DNA of 21,005 nucleotides from a virus: IMG/VR virus record IMGVR_UViG_3300034374_004548, positions 1-21,005 of that record; one strand, 5' to 3'. The notes under the pieces were generated by a model that was given only the letters and a program-made list of their open reading frames with translations, was not told where the DNA came from and did not search any database. A program made the translations under genes and the position numbers. Positions within the stretch are counted from its first letter, which is position 1; every line of letters begins with the position of its first letter. This document shows positions 5,558-11,973 of this stretch, in pieces.

Positions 5558-5994
5558 ATTACGAATATGAATACATTGTGTTGAAAGCACAACACACCAA
5601 ATTAAAAAACAGAAGCAGTGCTAAAATATCTGCTTTAGAGAATGAAATTAAACGGTTACGAAATCAAATAGCAAAACCATTCAAGCCAAAGATGAGCAAT
5701 GCAACTATGCAAGAGGTGTTAGATGCAGTATGCCACGCAACTGGTATACTACCTGATGAGATTATCTCTAAATGTAGGAAGATAGAATATGTTAGGGCAA
5801 GGCATCTATTCTGCTATGTATGTGCAAGGCATTTGAGATTGCCACTAACCAAGATAGGGTTGTTCATTGAACGTGACCATTCATCGGTAATACACGCAAG
5901 ACAGCAGTACCAAGATTTTTTAGATATGGGTTACCAGCCTGAAGTTTCATACTATAACCACACCATTGAGTCACTACATCTTAACCTTGTGTAA
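5554..5994 (+). CDS. stand-alone DnaA domain IV-like DNA-binding protein
   Basis: A 146-residue protein. Residues 8-40 are a charged, probably coiled-coil helix (ISALENEIKRLRNQIA). Residues 50-120 match the C-terminal DNA-binding domain of DnaA: ATGILPDEIISKCRKIEYVR, then a helix-turn-helix and the DnaA-box signature ERDHSSVIHA (106-115), which in DnaA contacts the DNA box. There is no AAA+ ATPase domain. It may bind the phage origin or capture host DnaA boxes; the neighbouring loader and helicase genes favour a role in replication initiation, but transcriptional control is also possible. It starts at an ATGA overlap with the methyltransferase stop. Confidence 0.8.
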   Translation: MNYEYEYIVLKAQHTKLKNRSSAKISALENEIKRLRNQIAKPFKPKMSNATMQEVLDAVCHATGILPDEIISKCRKIEYVRARHLFCYVCARHLRLPLTKIGLFIERDHSSVIHARQQYQDFLDMGYQPEVSYYNHTIESLHLNLV

Positions 5995-6001
5995 AGGAGT
6001 A

Positions 6002-6142
6002 TTGCGAAGTGATATCATTTTAGATGATGAAAAACAAGTCATCTACTATGCAAAGAAATACATCAAAGATGGATGGCAAGTGTATTCAATCGACTACAAA
6101 CCAAAAGTTCACATCACCTATGAACAACTTGTTAATAACTAA
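6002..6142 (+). CDS. small hypothetical protein with a non-ATG start
   Basis: This frame reads about 46 residues from TTG at 6002 to TAA at 6140: LRSDIILDDEKQVIYYAKKY and on to VHITYEQLVNN. The composition and the ordered hydrophobic/charged pattern look like a real small alpha/beta phage protein, unlike the overlapping low-complexity frame at 6024-6257. An AAAGGAG sequence (5993-5999) supports initiation here, but it is only 2 bases from the TTG, closer than normal, and there is no ATG, so the exact start is uncertain. It lies between the DnaA-like and sigma-like genes. No family is recognised. Confidence 0.5.
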   Translation: MRSDIILDDEKQVIYYAKKYIKDGWQVYSIDYKPKVHITYEQLVNN

Positions 6143-6168
6143 CAGAATAAAGCAAAGAGATTTGTTAT

Positions 6169-6726
6169 ATCAAAAAGCAGGATATCATAAACGAGTTATC
6201 CCAAGCACAATGGTTACGAGATTTTACTGTCAAGATAGCCAAAGAACTTGCATCTGATTTATATCAGGAGTTGTTTCTCATACTTTGTGAAAAGGATGCC
6301 CAATGGATTGAAGACAAATACACAAGTGGTTATTGGGAGGGTATAGTGATACGCATATGTTTAAATCAATTCTACGGCAAACGTACTAACTTTGATAAAC
6401 TGTATAAGCAACCGATCGGAATGTACGACACCGATGAGATACAGATAGAAAGTGAAAAGGAAACCAACTACAAGGAGTACTTCTATAAATCACTTGAGGC
6501 AATACTTAAAAACACCGAATGGTACGAAGCGAGGATTTTTGAACTTTACTCTAATGGGGATAACGATAAAGGGATAAAACCTCGCAGTGCCAGGTCAATA
6601 AGTAGAATCACTGGAATATCACGGCAAGAGATACTTCGTGTAATCAAAGAAATTAAAAACAAAGCAAATGAACACTTTAATACAAATTATAGGCATCTCA
6701 TCGTTAGCAATGATATTCGTCCGTGA
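6169..6726 (+). CDS. sigma-factor-like phage transcription protein, start codon unclear
   Basis: Coding-like sequence opens at 6151, directly after an in-frame stop, and ends at TGA 6724. The segment ASDLYQELFLILCEKD resembles the DLxQExFLxL helix of sigma region 2, and RSARSISRITGISRQEILRV near the end is a helix-turn-helix like sigma region 4. It may direct RNA polymerase to phage late promoters, such as the shared CTA-WW-TATA elements downstream. The first normal alternative start, TTG at 6271, would remove the region 2-like helix. The residues before it (KKQDIINELSQAQWLRDFTV) look conserved and coding, so translation probably begins at ATC 6169 or ATT 6160. I list 6169, giving 185 residues, with doubt. 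A sequence error in the start codon is possible. Confidence 0.6.
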   Translation: MKKQDIINELSQAQWLRDFTVKIAKELASDLYQELFLILCEKDAQWIEDKYTSGYWEGIVIRICLNQFYGKRTNFDKLYKQPIGMYDTDEIQIESEKETNYKEYFYKSLEAILKNTEWYEARIFELYSNGDNDKGIKPRSARSISRITGISRQEILRVIKEIKNKANEHFNTNYRHLIVSNDIRP

Positions 6727-6871
6727 ATGGGGCTACAAGTTCATCAAACCTTTTTCGTGTGAACTATGTCTATCCTTTTGGATGTCGTTACTTTGGTGGC
6801 ACTCATTAGAGGGGATACTATATGCAGGGGCATCAGCAATATTCGCAACAATTTTAAATCGTTATATATGA
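6668..6871 (+). CDS. small membrane protein with a CxxC motif
   Basis: A 67-residue protein with two or three hydrophobic segments (about 3-18, 34-46 and 48-63) and a cytoplasm- or membrane-edge motif FSCELCLSFW at 29-38. A CxxCxxFW signature is seen in small membrane proteins of the DUF1360 type; the resemblance here is limited to that motif. It overlaps the sigma-like gene by 59 bases and the following gene by 4 (ATGA). A holin role cannot be excluded from the size and topology, but no lysis enzyme gene is nearby and the Cys pair argues for something else. Confidence 0.6.
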   Translation: MNTLIQIIGISSLAMIFVREWGYKFIKPFSCELCLSFWMSLLWWHSLEGILYAGASAIFATILNRYI

Positions 6872-7149
6872 CAAAAGAAGAAATTATGTACATCCTTGAG
6901 GTTATTAAACCATACTTCGAGAGATTCAAAAAAGAGCAGGTGTTAAGAATGACACCAACAGACAACGTGACATTCCGAGAGATCTATCAAAAAGAGATGG
7001 GTAAGCCATTACCAACTTGCTCAACTTGTGTAGTAGATGGAATGCTTTCAATGATTATCAGAGCAGAACAACAAGTAAAAGAGTTAGCAACGATAGCTGA
7101 CGATGAGCAACCAGTAGCAAAACCAAAACGTAAACGCAAGAGTGAATAG
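6868..7149 (+). CDS. hypothetical phage protein with a CxxC motif and basic tail
   Basis: A 93-residue protein. I chose the ATG at 6868 because it overlaps the preceding stop as ATGA, and because the frame upstream of it only covers the membrane-protein gene. Residues 1-25 (MTKEEIMYILEVIKPYFERFK) are helical, LPTCSTCVVDGML carries a possible zinc- or disulfide-forming Cys pair, and the end is strongly basic (KPKRKRKSE), suggesting nucleic-acid contact. I recall similar short proteins in Bacteroidota phages but know no function. It overlaps the SAM methyltransferase gene behind it by 8 bases. Confidence 0.65.
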   Translation: MTKEEIMYILEVIKPYFERFKKEQVLRMTPTDNVTFREIYQKEMGKPLPTCSTCVVDGMLSMIIRAEQQVKELATIADDEQPVAKPKRKRKSE

Positions 7150-7708
7150 TTTCAACGGCAAATGGGATGACCAAACCTGCTTTAATTGGGAGATGTCACA
7201 CGGCATCAATCTTGAGTCAGTTCAGTTTGAGAATATGTATAAGAACACTGCAGACACTGTCAACAGATTAATCTCATTTGAGACCGTTTCAGATTTAGGT
7301 GGTGGAGTTGGTGCTTATTCAAGAGCATTAAAACGACTTGGCAAAACAGTAAATTACTATGATGCCAATGCACATCATTTATACTATGCTCAAGGTTACA
7401 ACGTTGCACACACCTATACACTTGGAGACTTCTCAACTAAAACGATTGAAGCAGACCTTGTCGTTTGTATTGAAGTGATGGAGCATATGACCGATGACTC
7501 GATCAAGCGTACACTTGACAACTGCAATTGCAAATACTTTCACTTCAGCTCAACACCTCACACTAACAAAATGGATGAAGATTGGGGACACATAAACATA
7601 AAGCAAGAGAATGAGTGGATAGAACTATTCAAGCAACACGGCTTCAACTTAAAAACAAAAGTATCTGTACCAACTCAATGGTCACTACTCTATGAAAAAG
7701 CACGTTAA
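7142..7708 (+). CDS. class I SAM-dependent methyltransferase
   Basis: A 188-residue protein with the Rossmann-type methyltransferase pattern: motif I VSDLGGGVGAYS (49-60) for SAM binding, an acidic end of the second strand (YYDAN, 72-76), and ADLVVCIEVMEHM (104-116), the form seen in Methyltransf-11/12/25-like small-molecule or RNA-cap-type methyltransferases. No target-specific DNA methylase motif (such as DPPY) is present, so the substrate is unknown. The GTG at 7142 is the likely start: it overlaps the previous gene by 8 bases, and the N-terminal residues NGKWDDQTCFNW look conserved-like. The 3' end overlaps the HNH gene by 17 bases. Confidence 0.75.
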   Translation: MNSFNGKWDDQTCFNWEMSHGINLESVQFENMYKNTADTVNRLISFETVSDLGGGVGAYSRALKRLGKTVNYYDANAHHLYYAQGYNVAHTYTLGDFSTKTIEADLVVCIEVMEHMTDDSIKRTLDNCNCKYFHFSSTPHTNKMDEDWGHINIKQENEWIELFKQHGFNLKTKVSVPTQWSLLYEKAR

Positions 7709-7931
7709 GAAATATCTCGATTACTTTGGTTACGATGAAACATCCTGGATTGCGTGTGAGTGGTGTGGTAAAACTTCTGTTGATATACATCACCTAACTG
7801 CACGTTCAAGAGGTGGTAAAGATGTAATTGAAAATCTTGCAGCGTTATGTAGAGATTGTCATCACGAGGTACACTTTGGCACTAAAATTAAGAATGAAGA
7901 ATTAAGAGAAAAACATTTATCAAATCTGTAA
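7692..7931 (+). CDS. HNH endonuclease
   Basis: A 79-residue HNH nuclease with all key parts visible: Cys22/Cys25 in CEWC, the first catalytic His pair in DIHHL (33-34), GG (41-42), Asn48, the second Cys pair in CRDC (53, 56) and the final HHEVH (57-61). Two Cys pairs bind a structural zinc and the His residues bind the catalytic metal. HNH proteins next to terminase genes often assist DNA packaging, cutting together with the large terminase; the probable small terminase follows 15 bases later, so that role is likely. A free-standing homing endonuclease is the alternative. Confidence 0.88.
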   Translation: MKKHVKKYLDYFGYDETSWIACEWCGKTSVDIHHLTARSRGGKDVIENLAALCRDCHHEVHFGTKIKNEELREKHLSNL

Positions 7932-7943
7932 TAAATCTGTAAT
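7922..7943 (+). repeat. tandem 11-bp direct repeat
   Basis: AAATCTGTAAT occurs twice back to back (7922-7932 and 7933-7943). The first copy contains the HNH stop codon (TAA 7929-7931), and the second ends 3 bases before the small-terminase ATG at 7947. It looks like a replication-slippage duplication between two genes. Confidence 0.7.
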
Positions 7944-7946
7944 GAG

Positions 7947-8318
7947 ATGGCAAATAACCCTAATGTAAAAGAGAACTTAAAACCATTTAAAAAAGGTGAA
8001 GATGAGAGAAGGTGGATGGAGGGCAGACCTAAAAAGTTCACAACTCTAATGAAGGAGGAAGGCTACAAGTTGAGTGAGGTTAACGATAGCATCCAGGCTA
8101 TTATGGCAATGGATGAGAAGACAATTAAAGACGTTCTCAAAAACGAGGAAGCAACGATGCTTGAAAAGACAGTTGCAAGGGCTATCATTAAATCATACGA
8201 AAAAGGCTCACTGTATTCAATGGACACTTTATTATCTCGTGTATTCGGTAAGCCAAAGGAGACGGTAGATGCAACAGTTGAGGCAAAGGTTGTGAACGTA
8301 ACTTTGAACTTGGATTAG
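7947..8318 (+). CDS. terS: probable terminase small subunit
   Basis: A 123-residue protein beginning MANNPNVKENLKPFKKGEDE and containing a GRPKKF segment, an opening I associate with phage small-terminase-like and DUF5681-type proteins. The rest is helical (LKNEEATMLEKTVARAIIKSYEKG) with a C-terminal beta-like end (AKVVNVTLNLD). Small terminases recognise the phage packaging site and load the large subunit. The placement right after an HNH nuclease fits, although the large subunit lies 2.4 kb further on, separated by small genes and a glycosyltransferase. No residue-level proof of DNA binding is visible. Confidence 0.55.
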   Translation: MANNPNVKENLKPFKKGEDERRWMEGRPKKFTTLMKEEGYKLSEVNDSIQAIMAMDEKTIKDVLKNEEATMLEKTVARAIIKSYEKGSLYSMDTLLSRVFGKPKETVDATVEAKVVNVTLNLD

Positions 8319-8375
8319 TAAGGTTATAGGTTGACATTTAAAATAAAATTGTAAGGATATAATATGACAAAACAA

Positions 8376-8391
8376 ACGGAGGTAACAAATG
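8376..8391 (+). promoter_or_regulatory. Shine-Dalgarno initiation region, first of two identical copies
   Basis: ACGGAGGTAACAAATG at 8376-8391 contains GGAGG 6 bases before the ATG at 8389. The same 16 bases recur at 9049-9064 before another small gene. Confidence 0.6.
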
Positions 8392-8586
8392 AAAACAGCA
8401 ATGCAAGAAATGTTGGAATTTGTACACGATGAAGTACAACTATTCGGTTCAGCAAGACAAATCCTAATCAATAAAATTAAAGAGATGATTGAGAAAGAGA
8501 AGGAGCAGAGGAAAGATGTGTGGCTAGACGGAAGGAATTCACGCAGCAATGGTCAAGACATTATGAAGCAAATTAAAAACCTTTAA
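8389..8586 (+). CDS. small accessory protein, related to the next gene
   Basis: A 65-residue, helical, charged protein (MKTAMQEMLEFVHDEV, then KEMIEKEKEQ). It shares its N-terminal pattern M-(K/R)-T-x-x-Q-E-(M/L)-(L/I)-E and an EKEK(x)Q segment with the following 83-residue protein, so the two look like diverged duplicates or members of one phage family. The start is supported by a GGAGG site. It opens a run of six short genes between the terminase subunits. The function is unknown; such runs often hold host-takeover or anti-defence proteins. Confidence 0.65.
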   Translation: MKTAMQEMLEFVHDEVQLFGSARQILINKIKEMIEKEKEQRKDVWLDGRNSRSNGQDIMKQIKNL

Positions 8587-8598
8587 AACAGAAGAGAA

Positions 8599-8850
8599 AT
8601 GAGAACACCAATACAAGAGTTGATTGAGCAACTTTACACAATGTACTACAAAGCGTTAACAATAGAAACAGACCTATCAAGGACTGGGTTGTCTAATGCA
8701 ATTTGCTTGGCAGAATCAATGCTTGAGAAAGAGAAACAAGTAATTATAGATGCCCATCTTGATGCTTATATAGATATGAATATGGCATTTAGAGGTGCAG
8801 ACAGAGCAGAGGAATACTACAACGAAACCTTTAACACCAAAGAGAAATGA
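8599..8850 (+). CDS. small accessory protein, related to the previous gene
   Basis: An 83-residue acidic helical protein starting MRTPIQELIEQLY, with ESMLEKEKQVIIDAHLDAYI in the middle and the end AEEYYNETFNTKEK. Short phage proteins with an EKE(K)Q(V)II-A segment and a C-terminal YYNETF are common in Bacteroidota phage genomes as far as I recall; none has a known role. It resembles its upstream neighbour at the N-terminus and in the EKEK segment. It overlaps the next gene by 4 bases (ATGA). Confidence 0.7.
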   Translation: MRTPIQELIEQLYTMYYKALTIETDLSRTGLSNAICLAESMLEKEKQVIIDAHLDAYIDMNMAFRGADRAEEYYNETFNTKEK

Positions 8851-9074
8851 AACAACAAACAGCAGATGAAATGTACTTATCTGGCATCAACTACAAAATA
8901 GGAGATGAAGTAGTACCAAAAGACAATCCAATTAAGGTTTATGGTAAATGCACTGGCTTTAAAGACGGATGTGTTTATATTGATGGTAAAAACTACGGAG
9001 GTATGTATTTTTTTATGAAGTCAGAATGGCAAGATGTTGAATTAATATACGGAGGTAACAAATGCCAGATATAA
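8847..9074 (+). CDS. hypothetical beta-rich small protein
   Basis: A 75-residue protein that I do not recognise. It is rich in Gly, Tyr and Lys with alternating strands (KIGDEVVPKDNPIKVYGKCTGF, CVYIDGKNYGG), resembling a small SH3-like or OB-like barrel. It starts at an ATGA overlap with the gene before, and its 3' end carries the ribosome-binding site and first 13 bases of the next gene. Confidence 0.6.
   Translation: MKQQTADEMYLSGINYKIGDEVVPKDNPIKVYGKCTGFKDGCVYIDGKNYGGMYFFMKSEWQDVELIYGGNKCQI
9049..9064 (+). promoter_or_regulatory. Shine-Dalgarno initiation region, second of two identical copies
   Basis: ACGGAGGTAACAAATG at 9049-9064 is identical to 8376-8391 and leads into the ATG at 9062. 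Confidence 0.6.
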
Positions 9075-9271
9075 CTATGTGTGAGGGTGAAGGATGCCCA
9101 ATTAAAGACCATTGCTATCGACATATAGCAAAGCCATCTGAATTTAGACAAGCGTATTTTGAAGAGAGTCCCTTTGATGGTGAGAGATGTGAAATGTTTT
9201 GGGGTGAAAACGCTACTCAAATGTATGAACAATTGAAAGAAATACTGAAGGTAAAAAATGAAAACTTGTAA
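9062..9271 (+). CDS. small Cys-rich, probably metal-binding protein
   Basis: A 69-residue protein with four Cys: MCEGEGCPIKDHCYRH at 6-21 and the fourth in GERCEMFWG. The C-x4-C-x5-C-Y pattern plus AKPSEFRQAYFEESPF resembles a short zinc-binding protein seen in many phages of Bacteroidota (recalled, not searched). A structural zinc site is inferred. It is preceded by a strong ribosome-binding site and overlaps the next gene by 14 bases. Confidence 0.65.
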   Translation: MPDITMCEGEGCPIKDHCYRHIAKPSEFRQAYFEESPFDGERCEMFWGENATQMYEQLKEILKVKNENL

Positions 9272-9485
9272 GGGATGTAACCAAACCAAACCAACGAGTG
9301 AATACTACAAGCACAATTCCAACAACGATGGATTGAACGGTAAGTGTAAGGACTGCATCAAAGCATATAGCAAACGAGTATACGACAACGCAATGAATGA
9401 CCCTTTTCTGCGAAGGCAGATGGCAGATAAAATAAGAAACTATAATCAACGAGTAAAACAAAAACGATGGAAACAGTATTTTTAG
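9258..9485 (+). CDS. small zinc-finger protein
   Basis: A 75-residue protein with a treble-clef-like zinc site: CKGCNQTKPTSEYYKHNSNN at residues 4-23, then GLNGKCKDCIKAY. The C-x2-C...C-x2-C spacing and the K-P-x3-(F/Y)-Y-K segment match the zinc module often found at the N-terminus of phage HNH nucleases, but the HNH catalytic residues are absent. The C-terminal part is basic (RNYNQRVKQKRWKQYF), suggesting DNA or RNA binding. It may be a nuclease remnant or an independent nucleic-acid-binding protein. Confidence 0.7.
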   Translation: MKTCKGCNQTKPTSEYYKHNSNNDGLNGKCKDCIKAYSKRVYDNAMNDPFLRRQMADKIRNYNQRVKQKRWKQYF

Positions 9486-9688
9486 GAAATGCGTGGGAAG
9501 ACCAGTACGGTCTGAACATCACAATTAACATTGAGAAGTTTGAACAAGCAATTAGACTTGGACAACTTGAAAAGAACAAGTATGGCGATGTACGTTTGCG
9601 TGTACAACGTTTGAACTCACCAAACGAAAAGAGCAAAGCAACGCATTATGTTGCAGTGCCAAAGCCCAAAAACGACAATCCTTTTTAA
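9467..9688 (+). CDS. hypothetical single-domain phage protein
   Basis: A 73-residue protein beginning METVFLGNAWEDQYGLNITI and containing GDVRLRVQRLNSPNEKSKAT followed by HYVAVPKPKNDNPF. The pattern of strands resembles an OB-like or single-strand-binding-type beta protein, and I recall similar short phage proteins, but no function is known. It overlaps its neighbours on both sides (19 bases upstream, 1 base with the glycosyltransferase start). Confidence 0.65.
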   Translation: METVFLGNAWEDQYGLNITINIEKFEQAIRLGQLEKNKYGDVRLRVQRLNSPNEKSKATHYVAVPKPKNDNPF

Positions 9689-10701
9689 TGAAGATTCTCT
9701 CTCTCTTTGACGGAATGAATGGAGTGTCCTTTCACCGATTGTACACTCCACTCGCCCGACTTCAAGTTGACTATGGAGTAACCGTTGACGTATCTCAAAA
9801 AGCAAAGGAATGGGGTGACCTTGAGTTTGAAAAGTACGATGTGGTTGTCTTCAATCGTTGGTTAGGTGGTTTGCAATATAACATACTTCCTATCCTGGCT
9901 AAAAAGAAGATTCCCTTTGTGGTTGACGTTGATGATTATTGGGTAGTCCCAAAGTACAACCCTGCTCACAAGTTTTATCGTGCTTACATAAAGAATGCAG
10001 TCAAGGACGCTATGTATTATGCCGATGCCGTAATGACAACTACACCACAGTTAGCAGGTCAAGTCAAAGAGTACAATGAGAACGTTCACATTATACCCAA
10101 TGCTTTAGACCTTAATCAAAGCCAATGGAAAGCAGAGAAGGAGCATCCATTCACATTAGGGTGGGTAGGTGGCTTATCTCACGTTGAGGATTTAAAACTA
10201 TTGAGCGAACAGATAGCACCTATTTGTGAGAAGTACAATGCAAGATTTTTGATGTGTGGTTATCACAACGGAGCAGAAGAGTGGATAGCAATGGAGAAGT
10301 CAATCACTGGCACTACTCCAGATAAAAGACCTGATTGGTTTGATGTAAGACAAGGCACACGAGCTGATAGATATGGTGAGTACTATTCAGAGATTGACAT
10401 AGCATTAGCACCACTTACACGAACTAACTTTAACCGACACAAGTCAGAGTTAAAAATCGTTGAGGCAGCTGCATACAAGTTACCGATATTTGTTTCCAAC
10501 GTTGAACCTTACACGAATCACAGAAATAATTTAGGTTGCTTCTTTGTCAACAACAACGATTGGTCAGAGATAGGCAAACTGATTGAGTCAGGTAAGTCAA
10601 AGCAGATAGGTGAGATTAACTACAACTATTGCAAAGAACATCACGATATTAAACAGATAAACGAAAAGAGATTAGCAGTTCTTCAGAGTGTAACAAGGTG
10701 A
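9688..10701 (+). CDS. GT-B fold glycosyltransferase (GT4-like)
   Basis: A 337-residue protein with the layout of a retaining GT-B glycosyltransferase. The N-terminal half shows FHRLYTPLARL (15-25), VVDVDDYW (78-85), ADAVMTTTPQL (112-122) and IIPNALD (135-141). The C-terminal Rossmann half shows FTLGWVGGLSHVEDL (155-169) and the nucleotide-sugar-binding helix KSELKIVEAAAYKLPIFVSN (252-271), with the two spaced Glu of the family. It would transfer a sugar from an activated donor; the target could be modified phage DNA, a virion protein or the host surface. It lies next to the large terminase, and a cytosine methyltransferase locus is present, so a DNA- or capsid-glycosylation role is conceivable but unproven. 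Confidence 0.82.
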   Translation: MKILSLFDGMNGVSFHRLYTPLARLQVDYGVTVDVSQKAKEWGDLEFEKYDVVVFNRWLGGLQYNILPILAKKKIPFVVDVDDYWVVPKYNPAHKFYRAYIKNAVKDAMYYADAVMTTTPQLAGQVKEYNENVHIIPNALDLNQSQWKAEKEHPFTLGWVGGLSHVEDLKLLSEQIAPICEKYNARFLMCGYHNGAEEWIAMEKSITGTTPDKRPDWFDVRQGTRADRYGEYYSEIDIALAPLTRTNFNRHKSELKIVEAAAYKLPIFVSNVEPYTNHRNNLGCFFVNNNDWSEIGKLIESGKSKQIGEINYNYCKEHHDIKQINEKRLAVLQSVTR

Positions 10702-10751
10702 AACAAAATTGATACTTTTTAACACGTAAATAAGAGGTTAATTATTTTAGA

Positions 10752-10760
10752 CTACTATAA
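10752..10760 (+). promoter_or_regulatory. possible late-type CTA-TATA element before the large terminase
   Basis: CTACTATAA overlaps the terminase ATG (10760) and resembles, with one base less, the CTA-WW-TATA elements at 12725, 18528 and 20928. The 58-base gap 10702-10759 otherwise holds only AT-rich sequence. Confidence 0.25.
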
Positions 10761-11944
10761 TGCAGATTAACTACAAGCGACCATATTTGACTTCCTACCA
10801 AAAAGCCATCCTTGATAGCCCTGCTCGTTATACGATAACGGCAGCGAGTACAAAGACTGGTAAAACGGCAAGTCATATCATATGGTTGTTTGAGCAGAGT
10901 TTAAAATTAAAAGAGAATCAATCGGTATGGTGGGTTGCACCAGTATACCAACAAGCAGAGATAGCATTCAGACGAATGAAATCACAAGTGAGTGAGAAGG
11001 GCTTCTTTCAATCCAATGAGAGCAAGTTAGTTCTTACCACTCCTATGGGTTCACGAATCGAGTTTAAGAGTGCAGAGAAGCCTGACAACCTTTATGGTGA
11101 GGATGTATACGCTGCCGTCTTTGATGAGGCGAGTCGTTCAAGAGAGGACAGTTGGTTTGCATTACGTTCAACCTTAACTGCAACACAAGCGAAGTGTAAG
11201 TTAATCGGAAACGTCAAAGGAAAAAAGAATTGGTTTTACAAGTTAGGTGAACGAGCAAAGAGTGGTGAGGCTAATTTTGAGTACTTCAAGATAACTGCTT
11301 ATGACGCTGCTAAAGAAGGCATCATTGAACTTGAAGAGATTGAACAAGCCAAACGAGATTTGCCTGACTACGTTTTTAAAGAACTCTATTTAGCAGAACC
11401 TGCTGACGATAATAGCAACCCTTTTGGACATACCAACATAGACAACTGCATAACTCCGATGAGTGGTGTACCCATTTGCTATGGCATAGACCTTGCCAAG
11501 TATACGGATTGGACTGTTATCATAGGACTCAATCAAGATGGCAGTGTCGCATACTTTGAACGCTTCCAAAAAGATTGGTCGCAGACGTTAGTAACCATCA
11601 AACAAACCATAGGTAACACACCTGCATTTGTGGATTCAACTGGTGTTGGAGACCCAATCGTTGAGCAACTACAACGAGAGCATCCACGAGTGAAGGGATT
11701 TAAGTTCACTTCACAATCAAAGCAACAACTCATTGAAGGGTTAGTGATGGCAGTGCAAGGTAATAACATAGGGTTTCCTGATGGGGCTATTGCCGATGAG
11801 ATGAGGAACTTTGAATTTGAATACTCACGAACTGGAGTAAAGTACACTGCACCTCAAGGACTGCACGATGACTGTGTAATGTCGTTAGCGTTGGCTTGGG
11901 ATTGCAAACAACATAACAAACCAGGATTGTTTTACTATGCATAA
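10760..11944 (+). CDS. terL: terminase large subunit
   Basis: A 394-residue packaging motor and nuclease. The ATPase part has a variant Walker A ASTKTGKT (29-36), Walker B YAAVFDE (117-123) and a coupling motif LIGN (148-151). The nuclease part has an RNase H-like fold with the first acidic residue in YGIDLAKYTDW (241-251, Asp244), the second in FVDSTGVGD (290-298, Asp292) and the third in LHDDCVMSLALA (368-379). It translocates DNA into the prohead and cuts the concatemer. It is slightly short for the family but has all catalytic residues. Unusually, no portal gene follows; the next gene is a tail assembly chaperone. Confidence 0.93.
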   Translation: MQINYKRPYLTSYQKAILDSPARYTITAASTKTGKTASHIIWLFEQSLKLKENQSVWWVAPVYQQAEIAFRRMKSQVSEKGFFQSNESKLVLTTPMGSRIEFKSAEKPDNLYGEDVYAAVFDEASRSREDSWFALRSTLTATQAKCKLIGNVKGKKNWFYKLGERAKSGEANFEYFKITAYDAAKEGIIELEEIEQAKRDLPDYVFKELYLAEPADDNSNPFGHTNIDNCITPMSGVPICYGIDLAKYTDWTVIIGLNQDGSVAYFERFQKDWSQTLVTIKQTIGNTPAFVDSTGVGDPIVEQLQREHPRVKGFKFTSQSKQQLIEGLVMAVQGNNIGFPDGAIADEMRNFEFEYSRTGVKYTAPQGLHDDCVMSLALAWDCKQHNKPGLFYYA

Positions 11945-11961
11945 AATAATAGAATTTAACA

Positions 11962-11969
11962 TAAATTTG
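11962..11969 (+). promoter_or_regulatory. Bacteroidota-type -7 box before the tail assembly chaperone
   Basis: TAAATTTG matches TANNTTTG and is followed by TAGT and the ATG at 11974, the same 4-base spacing as the early promoters, so a leaderless mRNA is likely. No good TTTG -33 element is visible. Confidence 0.5.
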
Positions 11970-11973
11970 TAGT

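Noticed and set aside
6024-6257. 77-codon frame of Lys/Ser/Thr-rich sequence
   Set aside because: It overlaps two better frames (the 46-residue gene and the sigma-like gene start) and is low-complexity; judged a shadow.
8299-8306. TAACTTTG, a TANNTTTG match inside the small terminase gene
   Set aside because: It is inside coding sequence, with no -33 element at the right distance and no start codon at the typical 4-base spacing.
8331-8363. TTGACA and TATAAT hexamers like a sigma-70 promoter
   Set aside because: The spacing is 21 bases, too long for a normal sigma-70 promoter, and other promoters here are of the Bacteroidota type; chance in AT-rich DNA is likely.
8364-8432. 22-codon ATG frame before the first small accessory gene
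   Set aside because: It lies mostly out of frame over the next gene and its start has no ribosome-binding site; chance.
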